This document shows positions 51,930 through 60,232 of a DNA stretch of 64,000 nt, piece after piece. The stretch lies in assembly GCF_004101865.1 (NCBI RefSeq), contig NZ_CP026118.1, positions 1,054,001 to 1,118,000 of the forward strand, read 5' to 3'. The stretch is from Halobacillus litoralis (GTDB lineage: Bacteria; Bacillota; Bacilli; Bacillales; Halobacillaceae). Under the pieces are notes generated by a model that saw only the letters and a list, made by a program, of their open reading frames with translations, ran no database searches and had not been told where the DNA came from. Position numbers and translations under genes: made by a program. Each line of letters begins with the position of its first letter. The first letter of the stretch is position 1.

Positions 51930-52156
51930 CTGACCCCAGGAAATGACGACCAATAGGGTGGAATGGATCAAATGGAGCGTAGGCAACATACGTGGACTTC
52001 TGTGGGAACAGCACGAGCGGAAGACTAAAGACTCCGGAAGAAAGCGGTCTTTGCTTTCTGAAGAGGCTGAGGCCGTGCCACGGAAAGCGAAGCATGTTCC
52101 GGAGCGGAGTATGCATTTATTGCTTCATAAAGAAAAATTCTTTTGTCCCAACCTCT
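51908..52156. repeat. Repeat family B, copy B4, overlapping a coding end
   Basis: It contains the full B order: GGGATGGGACAAAACACTAACTG, GGAATGGATCAAATGGAGCGTAGG, GGGAACAGCACGAG, GAAGAAAGCGGTCTTTGC, GAGGCTGAGGCCGTGCC, GCGAAGCATGTTCCGGAGCGG, GCTTCATAAAG and TTCTTTTGTCCCAACCTCTT. The ends are inverted. The first 22 bases belong to the TetR coding region. Confidence 0.78.
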
Positions 52157-52223
52157 TATTTATAGCAGCGCATCGCCTATTTCCTATAACACCCACACCG
52201 TTATTTCATTTTCCTGGAAGATG

Positions 52224-52252
52224 AAATAAGCTGCCCTCTGAGGACAGCTTTC
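52224..52252 (-). terminator. Terminator of the flavin reductase gene
   Basis: A stem AAGCTG-CCT/AGG-CAGCTT after the stop; U-rich tail on the minus strand is modest. Confidence 0.6.
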
Positions 52253-52255
52253 CAC

Positions 52256-53677
52256 TTATCTCCACTTTCTCACATACCACTTGATTACATCATTCAGACG
52301 GCTCCCGAACAACTTGTCCCTCCAATAGAGATCTGCCGTTTGGGAAACTGCATTATTGCGGGCAGGATATGGATGGATAATGCTCGATATCGATTGAAAT
52401 TTTTTATTCAATGATTGTACCGTCCCAACTTCCTGCATCCATTCACCAGCACCGGCCCCGATCGCATGAGCACCGACGATTTTCCCCCGGTTAGTTGTTA
52501 AGACTTTCACTAAACCTTCTGTATTCCTTTCTGCGACAAAGCGGTCATTATTTGAGAGCTTTGTTTTAAATGTCAATAGGTCATCACCATGCTGTTCCCG
52601 GGCTTCTTTTTCTGTGAATCCTAAATGGTAGATCTCAGGTGTTGTATAAACGACCCATGGAATCCTTTCATAGGAAACTTTTCGTGCTAAACCGAGGACA
52701 GCGTTAGAAACAGCGATTTTCCCTTCCATGCCTGCAACATGAGTAAATGGCATAGATCCATTACAATCCCCTACTGCATAGATATGCTTTTGACTTGTGC
52801 GCAACAAGCGGTCGACTTCAATGGCTCCAGCTTCTGTTTTTATATGAGCCCGATTAAGTTCCAACCGGTCAATGTTCGGTTTCCTTCCTGTCGCTACTAA
52901 CAATTGTTCCGCATGCAATACGTTTACTGAGCCATCTTTTGTATAGTGAACCTTTATGCCATTACCAGAAGGCTCAACAAAATCAGCTTTAGCTCCAGTG
53001 AGTATATGAAGTTCCTCTGAGACATTGCGTTGAGCAATTTCCGCAATCTCTTCATCTTCATTGGTCAACACCTGCTCACTGCCTTCGATGACCGTCACTT
53101 CTATCCCGAGCCTGCTCATTGCTTGGGAGAGTTCTAAACCGATGATTCCTCCTCCAATGACGACCATTGATTTTGGACGGTGCTTGAGTGAGAAAATGGT
53201 TTCATTCGTTAAATATTCCACTGTATCTATTCCATCAACCGGTGGTATAAAAGGGGAAGATCCTGTCGCTATGACAATGCGCTTCGCAGTAATCGTTTTC
53301 TCCCCAACTTTTAATGTATGCTCATCTTCAAAGGAAGCTTCCGCCTCATACAGGTCAATTCCCAAGTTAAGAAAACGATCTTTAGAATCGTGTTCTTGTA
53401 CATCCTTCAGCGCTTGTGCAACACGTTCCATTGAAGATATGAACAAACGATCATAATCTGAGGTTGTCAAATCCTTATAAAGGGAGACTTGATGAACTTC
53501 TTGTGCCGCTTGGATAAGGGCCTTAGAAGGCATACATCCGTAATGCAGACAGTCGCCTCCAAGCTCAGGCTGCCGCTCTACAAGTGCGACCTCAGCTCCA
53601 AAACTGGCAGCTCCTGCAGCTACGGTCAGACCACCTGAACCTCCACCAATAACGACGATTTGGTAATCGAAACTCAA
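52256..53677 (-). CDS. Flavin pyridine-nucleotide disulfide oxidoreductase (mercuric reductase-like)
   Basis: 473 residues. FAD motif VIGGGSGGLTVAAGA (residues 9-23), redox-active disulfide GGDCLHYGCMPSK, NAD motif VVIGGGIIGLELS and ATGRKPN, then a dimerisation domain. The spacing C-x4-C is that of dihydrolipoamide dehydrogenase and mercuric reductase. There is no N-terminal heavy-metal domain and the C-terminal Cys pair of true MerA is absent, so mercury reduction is unlikely. It overlaps the upstream DUF1499 gene by four bases. Confidence 0.88.
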   Translation of the reverse strand: MSFDYQIVVIGGGSGGLTVAAGAASFGAEVALVERQPELGGDCLHYGCMPSKALIQAAQEVHQVSLYKDLTTSDYDRLFISSMERVAQALKDVQEHDSKDRFLNLGIDLYEAEASFEDEHTLKVGEKTITAKRIVIATGSSPFIPPVDGIDTVEYLTNETIFSLKHRPKSMVVIGGGIIGLELSQAMSRLGIEVTVIEGSEQVLTNEDEEIAEIAQRNVSEELHILTGAKADFVEPSGNGIKVHYTKDGSVNVLHAEQLLVATGRKPNIDRLELNRAHIKTEAGAIEVDRLLRTSQKHIYAVGDCNGSMPFTHVAGMEGKIAVSNAVLGLARKVSYERIPWVVYTTPEIYHLGFTEKEAREQHGDDLLTFKTKLSNNDRFVAERNTEGLVKVLTTNRGKIVGAHAIGAGAGEWMQEVGTVQSLNKKFQSISSIIHPYPARNNAVSQTADLYWRDKLFGSRLNDVIKWYVRKWR

Positions 53678-54069
53678 GTTTGTCCCCTCCTCATTTCTTC
53701 ATATTGCTTTGAAAAAGCCTTCATTCGTTTATTGTTCACTCCTAAATCAGAATAACCGACTCGTGAAGCAGAACGAAAATGAATGACTTTTTCTTCACTA
53801 TCGAAATAAAATTCAACATCATCTTTAAAACGCAGCCATTTCGTTTGAATAATGCTATGGATATAATCATCAGACTCTGATTCGATCGTTGTACGCTCCA
53901 TTCGGCTCAACAATTGTTTGATCATATCTTTAGAAGTGGCCAGATCCTGAGTAAAAGGCAAAGGAGCCATTTGTTTATCATGGTTTTTTGTTTGAGTGGA
54001 TACACAATTCGGAGAACTTGGACATGCTGCTAACTTTCCCTCTTTTACTCCTAGATAGATTTTCGTCAT
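53674..54069 (-). CDS. DUF1499 family protein
   Basis: 131 residues. CPSSPNCVSTQ near residue 17 and FRSASRVGYSDLGVNNKRM near the C-terminus are the family signatures. It has no membrane segment. Function is unknown; DUF1499 proteins occur beside redox and light-stress genes. It is translationally coupled to the flavin oxidoreductase (ATGA overlap), suggesting a joint redox task. Confidence 0.87.
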   Translation of the reverse strand: MTKIYLGVKEGKLAACPSSPNCVSTQTKNHDKQMAPLPFTQDLATSKDMIKQLLSRMERTTIESESDDYIHSIIQTKWLRFKDDVEFYFDSEEKVIHFRSASRVGYSDLGVNNKRMKAFSKQYEEMRRGQT

Positions 54070-54145
54070 GGATTTCTCCTCCTTTTCTACACATTACCTT
54101 TACATTGAATAATAACACAAGCACAAATGTGCAAGCGCCTTGGTC

Positions 54146-54229
54146 AGCCTCGACAAGCTTAAGAACTTCCGTACTGTGGAGTGCTCTTGCTTCACAGTAC
54201 GGATGGACTTAAGACCTCGAGAGGCTAGG
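54146..54229. repeat. Interspersed repeat family C, copy 2
   Basis: An inverted copy of the element at 1577-1660: AGCCTCGACAAGCTTAAGAAC on the left, GGACTTAAGACCTCGAG on the right. Between them is an extra perfect hairpin TCCGTACTGTG/CACAGTACGGA. Outer arms AGCGCCT/AGGCGCT extend the palindrome. It lies between the DUF1499 gene and the end of rsgI. Confidence 0.72.
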
Positions 54230-54290
54230 CGCTGGAGCTGGATGATCAAATGTGCAAGCATCGCCATAAATACTTGAATTTGCTAGACGA

Positions 54291-54323
54291 TAAAAAAACA
54301 CTCCAGCCGATTCAGGAGTGTTA
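54291..54323 (-). terminator. Terminator of sigI-rsgI
   Basis: A stem AACACTCC/GGAGTGTT followed by a run of seven U on the minus strand. Confidence 0.88.
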
Positions 54324-55526
54324 CTCGCGTTTATGATTATGATTGTTCTTCCCATTATTTGATGAATGACCTTTCGAGGGACTTCCGCGATCCTGATCCT
54401 TTTTGTCATGTTGTTTATTTATCTGGCTTTTCTTTTGCTGACCTTTTCTTTTATGTTTCCCAGATTGTTCTTTTTCTTTTACCCCTTTGCTTCCTTTGGA
54501 CTTCTGCTTGGAGGGTTTTTCTGGAACGTTTTTTTTCTTGCCATGTCCCTCAGCTTTCTCTTGATGGCTTTTACTCTTATCATGATTCCTTGCTTTTCCA
54601 GAAGCATCTTCTTCTTTTTTCTTTTGGCCTGGAGCTGTCTTTTTCCCTTTATCCGGGAGTTCGGCATGATCGGGAGCTTTATTTCTCACTGGCGTTTTTA
54701 AATGAGGGGATTTTTCACCACGTTTCATTGGGACAGTCGGCGTAATTGTGGAACCAGGCTCTTCTTGAACATCTTCTTGAGATGATTCTTCGTTATAAAA
54801 TGATTGAATGATTTCCTTATCATCATCTTCGACAGATACAGGAACCGAACCTGTTCCGGTTTCAGACTGCTCTTCCCTTAACCGCTCGGCTAACGTTTCA
54901 TTGACTGTGGCCTTTTGATCACGTGCTTGCTTGCGGATTTCATCAGGTACTAAGAATGTCGCTATAGTCATATTTGTGGATTGCTCAAGTAAGTAATTTT
55001 CGATTTCTTCCGAATATTCCTGGTCATACTCCGAATGCAGGTAACTGAACCCGATCAACACTTGATTTTCGCTGTTCACATAACCTTTTTCATTACTTAA
55101 GTGAATCACATCGAAGGTAACTTCGGAGGCGTCTTTCTTCTTCCACCCCTTCAATTCAGAAACAATCTCTTTTGCTTCTGCATTCTGAGCTGTGATATTC
55201 AGCACCTGCATTTGATCATTCAATTCAAGTTCAACACTTGGGTTAATATCAATATTCATATATGCATAAGCTTGATTGCTTCCGTACCATGAGTAAACCG
55301 GAAAGAAAGCAAGCAAAAATACTATGGCCATAACAGCCACTTTTGTATGGTTGTTACGCAAGACTTGGGTCCAACGGCGGAGGACTTTATGTTCACTGTA
55401 TGTTTTAAAATGAACTTCCATGCCCACTTCTGCATGCGCTAAATTTTCAGCTCGATGAAATCGACCATCATTTGTCATGACGACCATGTATTCATGTTGC
55501 TGCTCCATTACAATACCCTTTCTCAC
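54321..55526 (-). CDS. rsgI: Anti-sigma-I factor RsgI
   Basis: 401 residues. The N-terminal cytoplasmic RsgI domain starts MRKGIVMEQQHEYMVV, as in B. subtilis RsgI. A TM helix follows near residue 64 (VAVMAIVFLLAFFPVYSW), then the conserved extracellular block YAYMNIDINPSVELELN. The C-terminal 170 residues are a disordered Lys/Ser/Gln-rich tail without a carbohydrate-binding module. It holds SigI inactive at the membrane. It overlaps sigI by four bases (ATGA). Confidence 0.95.
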   Translation of the reverse strand: MRKGIVMEQQHEYMVVMTNDGRFHRAENLAHAEVGMEVHFKTYSEHKVLRRWTQVLRNNHTKVAVMAIVFLLAFFPVYSWYGSNQAYAYMNIDINPSVELELNDQMQVLNITAQNAEAKEIVSELKGWKKKDASEVTFDVIHLSNEKGYVNSENQVLIGFSYLHSEYDQEYSEEIENYLLEQSTNMTIATFLVPDEIRKQARDQKATVNETLAERLREEQSETGTGSVPVSVEDDDKEIIQSFYNEESSQEDVQEEPGSTITPTVPMKRGEKSPHLKTPVRNKAPDHAELPDKGKKTAPGQKKKEEDASGKARNHDKSKSHQEKAEGHGKKKNVPEKPSKQKSKGSKGVKEKEQSGKHKRKGQQKKSQINKQHDKKDQDRGSPSKGHSSNNGKNNHNHKRE

Positions 55527-56260
55527 ATACCCACCCCTTTCAGATAATCTTTGAGATACACATAATCCCCGTTCAGGATGAGAACAAGAGCAATAATGAA
55601 TTTACGGTTTCGCTCCAGTGTCTTTTTACTGACATCGACGCGACCAATCAATTCCTTTATCGGCAAGCGGCCTTTATCAAGCACTTGATTCCTTAGTTCG
55701 GTATCTTCATAAACAAGTCGGGCCACCTGGACAGCTGATTCACGGGCATCTCTATGTTTTGGTGAAGAGTCAATCAACTCATCAAAAGAAAGCTTGTATC
55801 TTTCCAGTTGAGCTTGAAATTCCATAATCTCTTCTTTGCGATGCCACGCTTCTGTTTCCAGGCGATGCCGGTCTTTAGCGGCCGATACTTCTAAAGGATT
55901 TTCCATTTGGTCTTCTTCATAAAAATCTTCATCTAATGAAGTGACTTTGATCCTTTTCTGTTCATTGCGAATATGATCGATGACTTTACGCTTGATCACT
56001 AGACGCGCGAAAGAAAGGAAGGAACTGCCTTTATCACAGGAATATGATTGAATCGCTTCATTGAAAGCTAGTAAACCGATACTGAATTCATCATCTTTTG
56101 TCGGATCTATATATCTCTTACATACTTCAGAAACACTTTTGGCGATAAAAGGTTGATACTGTTTAAGCATTTCGTTCCTTGCTTCGTCATCTCCCTGCTT
56201 AGCGGATTCGACTTGTGCATCCAGGGAGGTGTTGTTTTTTTGAAAAAGACGTCTGATCAA
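55523..56260 (-). CDS. sigI: RNA polymerase sigma factor SigI
   Basis: 245 residues. The sigma region 2 part has DEFSIGLLAFNEAIQSYSCDKG and SFLSFARLVIKRKVIDHIR; the C-terminal part carries a SigI-type HTH (KELIGRVDVSKKTLERNRKFI). It directs heat and cell-wall stress genes in Bacillus. The start is TTG at 56260 behind GGAGGTGATAAAGG. A SigI-like promoter lies 30-58 bases upstream, suggesting autoregulation. Confidence 0.95.
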   Translation of the reverse strand: MIRRLFQKNNTSLDAQVESAKQGDDEARNEMLKQYQPFIAKSVSEVCKRYIDPTKDDEFSIGLLAFNEAIQSYSCDKGSSFLSFARLVIKRKVIDHIRNEQKRIKVTSLDEDFYEEDQMENPLEVSAAKDRHRLETEAWHRKEEIMEFQAQLERYKLSFDELIDSSPKHRDARESAVQVARLVYEDTELRNQVLDKGRLPIKELIGRVDVSKKTLERNRKFIIALVLILNGDYVYLKDYLKGVGM

Positions 56261-56289
56261 CCTTTATCACCTCCAGCCTATTAAATGAT

Positions 56290-56318
56290 TTCGTGAGTGT
56301 AGTGTCTTTTTTGGGTGT
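56290..56318 (-). promoter_or_regulatory. SigI-type autoregulatory promoter
   Basis: On the minus strand ACACCC (56313-56318) and CGAA (56290-56293) are 19 bases apart, resembling the ACCCCC / CGAA signature of SigI promoters. The rest of the 437-base gap up to 56697 is AT-rich; I see no further gene in it. Confidence 0.55.
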
Positions 56319-56697
56319 TCATTTTAAATTTATTTCAATTATGTTACAAAATTGTATCAACCAATGCTTCTGAAGTATGTTTCGTTTAAGAGTCGGGTAA
56401 AAAGGTATTGTACGTAAGCATGACCATTTTACTGAATATATCGGCGATGGTCTACCACACCGGGGTTACATTTTATTAAATAAACATTTCAAAAAATAAG
56501 CACTAAGTCCTTTCATTCATCCATAATCATCCACCATAAAGAACAACATCCAATTATAGATGCTATGGTCCTATGTAGAGCAATCGCAATATAAGTGTTT
56601 ATCTTATGCAAATCTAGGTTAAATCCTAAGAGAGCGACTTTTTCAGCAATCATATTCCGATATTAAGAAAAAAACACCAGGAAGGAGGAACGACATA

Positions 56698-57318
56698 ATG
56701 AAAGCTGTTTTATTGAATTGCAGTTTAGAAAAAGGAAAAAATGACACAGACACAGAACAACTCCTTAATGAATCAGCTCGTATTTTTCAAAAAGAAAAAA
56801 TAGATGTTGAAAGGATTCACCTGAGGGACTTCCACATCAAATTCGGGATTACCACAGAATTTGATCAAGAGGAAGATTGGCCTTTCATTTTCGAAAAAAT
56901 TCTTGAAGCTGATATCGTCCTGCTCGGCACTCCGATTGCAATGGGCGACAAGAGCAGTATTGCATCACTCGTGATTGAGCGATTACAAGGCTATCATAAA
57001 TTAACAAACCGAAAAGGCCAGGGGCTGTTTTACAATAAAGTCGGAGGAGCGATCGTAGCTGATGGAGGATTTGGCGGAGCACGAACCGCTGCACAATCGA
57101 TTCACTACAGTTTATCCATGCTTGGATTCACCTTCCCTCCTCATGCGAGCGCAATTTGCAACGATAAACTGGATGATCAGAAGCCTAAATCAGCTGCATG
57201 TATCGAAAGTGATGTCGTAAGAATGACTTACAATTTGATTCACTTCTCGGAGTTATTGATGTTCAATCCCATCCCTGTAGTTGGGAACACAATTGAAGAA
57301 GGAAAAATACCAGAATAA
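56698..57318 (+). CDS. NAD(P)H-dependent FMN reductase-like flavodoxin-fold protein
   Basis: 206 residues. VLLNCSLEKGKNDTDTEQLL at the N-terminus takes the place of the FMN phosphate loop, LLGTPIAMGDKSSIASLVIERL is the second FMN block, and VGGAIVADGGFGGARTAAQSI the third. Members reduce quinones, iron-chelates or flavin. The start follows GGAAGGAGGAACGACATA. It is divergent from sigI. Confidence 0.85.
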   Translation: MKAVLLNCSLEKGKNDTDTEQLLNESARIFQKEKIDVERIHLRDFHIKFGITTEFDQEEDWPFIFEKILEADIVLLGTPIAMGDKSSIASLVIERLQGYHKLTNRKGQGLFYNKVGGAIVADGGFGGARTAAQSIHYSLSMLGFTFPPHASAICNDKLDDQKPKSAACIESDVVRMTYNLIHFSELLMFNPIPVVGNTIEEGKIPE

Positions 57319-57358
57319 AAAAACAAGGGACCTCCTAATCGGCGGCCCCTTGTTTTTG
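57317..57358. terminator. Terminator between convergent genes
   Basis: A stem AAACAAGGG-CC/GG-CCCTTGTTT with A and T runs; it overlaps the 3' end of the protease gene. Confidence 0.78.
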
Positions 57359-58171
57359 TGTTTTCTCATAGTAATAGTCGATAGGAACAGCCAATCCGAC
57401 TCGTCCCTCTTCGTCATCATGCATGGTAGCAAAGACGACACCAATAACTTCGCCTTGAGTATCAATTACGGGGCTTCCAGAGTTCCCTCTGTATATCGGT
57501 GCATCCAACATTAAAACAGGCACATCCCAATCTGATAGTTCGGTGTATCCCAGGACATTTCCCTGATTAGCGATTCCTGTGAAACGTAACGGGTTACCGA
57601 TAAAGTAAACATGATCGTCTGGCTCGAATGCAGTTTCTTCAGCTAGTTCTAAATGCGGAAAGCTTTTTCCCTCAACATCCAGAACAGCTAAATCCACTTC
57701 AGGATAAGTCTCCACCACTTCAGCTTGAAAAAGGCCTTCCTCTGGAAATGCTACAGCAATTCTTTTTTCACCTTCAATTACATGATGGTTCGTTATAATC
57801 GTACCATCTTTTGAAATTGCGAATCCCGTTCCTTTGCTTTGCCCTGCATCAACAACCACCACTGCCTGTTTATAGTTACTCACCTGTTCATCAGTCGATA
57901 ATTTAGCGGAAGTCATCAGAAAATCGACTGCCGGAATTGAAAACGTATTCGGCAGGACCGCAACAATATTCGTCACCATCATAATCGCGATCAGCCAAAA
58001 GATCCATTTCGGAAAGGGACGTTTTACTTTTTGCTGCTCAAGTTCCTCCCTTTCACGTGCAAACGCTTTTCTTTTCTCTTCTTGAATGAGTTCATATAAT
58101 TCTTCGTCATCAATTTCTTCATATAAATCTTCATCTATAATGTCTGGCTTGTCATTTTCCCGTTCGTTCAT
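57335..58171 (-). CDS. HtrA-like membrane-anchored serine protease without PDZ domain
   Basis: 278 residues: an acidic cytoplasmic N-terminus (DEDLYEEIDDEELYELI), one TM helix near 58-76 (WIFWLIAIMMVTNIVAVLP), then a trypsin-like S1C domain with His in TNHHVIEG, Asp in EVDLAVLD and Ser in YRGNSGSPV. It ends soon after the protease domain, so there is no PDZ domain. Likely a surface quality-control protease. The start is ATG 58171 with GGAGGCAGGTGCC. It follows bmrD closely on the same strand. Confidence 0.9.
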   Translation of the reverse strand: MNERENDKPDIIDEDLYEEIDDEELYELIQEEKRKAFAREREELEQQKVKRPFPKWIFWLIAIMMVTNIVAVLPNTFSIPAVDFLMTSAKLSTDEQVSNYKQAVVVVDAGQSKGTGFAISKDGTIITNHHVIEGEKRIAVAFPEEGLFQAEVVETYPEVDLAVLDVEGKSFPHLELAEETAFEPDDHVYFIGNPLRFTGIANQGNVLGYTELSDWDVPVLMLDAPIYRGNSGSPVIDTQGEVIGVVFATMHDDEEGRVGLAVPIDYYYEKTQKQGAAD

Positions 58172-58204
58172 GGCACCTGCCTCCATGCTTCAGCAGTTTA
58201 GGAA

Positions 58205-60232
58205 CTATATTGCGTTTACGCTGACCGAACCTTTTTGCAGTTGGTACATGCGATAATACTCCCCCGAGGAGTCGATAAGCTGTTGATGTGTTCCTTGTTC
58301 CACTATTGTACCATGACTCAATACGAAAATTTGATCAGCTTGTTGAATCGTTGATAATCGGTGGGCGATGATAAGTGTTGTACGTCCTTTTTTCAAAACA
58401 TCTAAAGCCTGCTGAATCAACTGTTCTGTTTCTGTGTCTATATTTGCCGTGGCTTCATCCAAGATAAGCACAGCTGGGTCGAATGCGAGTGCGCGAGCAA
58501 AGGATATCAATTGACGTTCTCCCATAGATAAAGAATCCCCTTTTTCTTTAACAGGTTCCTCATATTTTCCGGGGAGTTTCTCTATAAAACGATTTGCTCC
58601 GACAGCTTTCAACGCTTTTATCGCCATTTCCCGGGAAATGCGCTCATCATTCATGGTGACATTCGATAAAATCGTACCCGTGAAAATGAACGGATCTTGT
58701 AGAACTATTCCCATATGACTGCGCACTTGCTGTCTAGACCATTGTTTTGTCGGATGTCCATTAATTGAAATATCACCCTTTTGTTGATCATAGAAACGGA
58801 ATAACAGGTTCATAATCGAGCTTTTACCTGAACCCGTATGCCCGACAAAGGCAGCGGTTTCTCCGGCTTTCACATTGAACGAGATGTTTTTTAAGACATT
58901 GTTGCCTTTTTCATACGCAAACGTGACGTTTTCAAATACGATATTTCCTTTGTACCGGTCAACTTGCGAATGATCCAGTACTTCAGCTTTTTCATCTAAC
59001 AGTTCAAATACACGCTTGGCAGCTACGCGGGCTTCCTCCAGCTGTGGAAGCTGATTGACTAGATCTGTCACTGGCTGGAAGAGTCGATTCAAATAATCCA
59101 CGAACGCGTATAACACCCCGACAGTAACGACGCCTTCCACTCCGATAGAGCTTGAGCCAAAGTACCAAATAAAGCCGACAAAGGCGATGTTACGTAGGAC
59201 ATTCACTAAATTAAAGGAAGTCAAAGCACTTAATTTGACCAGTTTCCTTTGATAATCAAAATGGCGTCCATTAAGCTTTTCGAAATCTTCAGACGTTTGT
59301 TTCTGCTGGCGGAAGGCCTGTATGATGGACATTCCCTGAATCGCCTCATTAATATTTCCGTTCATGTCACTGACTGTTGAACGGACAATTGTATTGTACT
59401 TTCCTCCAAAATATTTATACATCTTCATCCACCCATAGATGATCGGAATCAGCAAAAGACTCATGAGTGCGAGCTTCACATCCAATAGTAAAAGGGCGAT
59501 ATAAATTCCTGCCATGTAAAAGAAACTTGTAACAAAAGTAGCCAGCACTCTGACATACAACTCACGAATCGCTTCGGTATCATTAGTCACTCTAGCCACG
59601 ATTTTACCTGCTGGTTGATTGACGAAATATTGAATGGGCAGCCTTTGGATATGAGCGAATAAATCATCTCTCATTTTTCGGATGATCCGATTAGATGACT
59701 TCTGCAATAAAAATGTGTGGGTGAATTGAAATACCGCAGCGATCAGCAAGAGCAGTACATAAAGAGCAAGGAGCCAATAGATCGCCGGAATTTCCGGTTG
59801 AAAAAAACGATAAAGTTGCTGGATATTCAATCTTTCTGCTTGAGCATTATATGTCTGCTCATCCGTCTCAATGCTCAATGTTCCTTCTTGCCACTGACGA
59901 TTTCCAGATGTAGGCACTTCACCGTTCACAAAATAATAAGATCGCTCCACTTGCAAAATTGTTACAGTGTCCAAAACCCGGTCTGAGCTGCTTAGGCGAT
60001 CTGATCTTTTATATAGCTTATTGCTGTATTCAACCGTATGATCATCTGCCACTTCCACTTGATGCCACTGGTTTTCAATGCCGATGATATGCTGATCAAT
60101 TAAACGTTTGGCAATGAATGGTCCGGTCAATTCCAGTGCTACAGCAACTACTAAACAAATGAGACCTATCAGGATGTTTCTTCTGAATTTCCACGCATAT
60201 TGAAACAGTTTCCGTTCTGTCGATGTTTTCAT
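58205..60232 (-). CDS. bmrD: Heterodimeric multidrug ABC exporter subunit BmrD (YheH-like)
   Basis: 675 residues: six TM segments with a large insert between TM1 and TM2 (about residues 45-130), typical of BmrD, then an ATPase with Walker A GHTGSGKSSIMNLL, signature SMGERQLISFARAL and Walker B VLILDEATANID with the catalytic Glu. In BmrCD one site is degenerate; this subunit has the intact Glu. It overlaps bmrC by four bases. Exports drugs and possibly lipids. Confidence 0.95.
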   Translation of the reverse strand: MKTSTERKLFQYAWKFRRNILIGLICLVVAVALELTGPFIAKRLIDQHIIGIENQWHQVEVADDHTVEYSNKLYKRSDRLSSSDRVLDTVTILQVERSYYFVNGEVPTSGNRQWQEGTLSIETDEQTYNAQAERLNIQQLYRFFQPEIPAIYWLLALYVLLLLIAAVFQFTHTFLLQKSSNRIIRKMRDDLFAHIQRLPIQYFVNQPAGKIVARVTNDTEAIRELYVRVLATFVTSFFYMAGIYIALLLLDVKLALMSLLLIPIIYGWMKMYKYFGGKYNTIVRSTVSDMNGNINEAIQGMSIIQAFRQQKQTSEDFEKLNGRHFDYQRKLVKLSALTSFNLVNVLRNIAFVGFIWYFGSSSIGVEGVVTVGVLYAFVDYLNRLFQPVTDLVNQLPQLEEARVAAKRVFELLDEKAEVLDHSQVDRYKGNIVFENVTFAYEKGNNVLKNISFNVKAGETAAFVGHTGSGKSSIMNLLFRFYDQQKGDISINGHPTKQWSRQQVRSHMGIVLQDPFIFTGTILSNVTMNDERISREMAIKALKAVGANRFIEKLPGKYEEPVKEKGDSLSMGERQLISFARALAFDPAVLILDEATANIDTETEQLIQQALDVLKKGRTTLIIAHRLSTIQQADQIFVLSHGTIVEQGTHQQLIDSSGEYYRMYQLQKGSVSVNAI

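Noticed and set aside
52256..53677. Mercury resistance gene merA
   Set aside because: The heavy-metal-binding N-terminal domain, the C-terminal Cys pair and any mer neighbours are missing; only the general disulfide reductase fold is supported.
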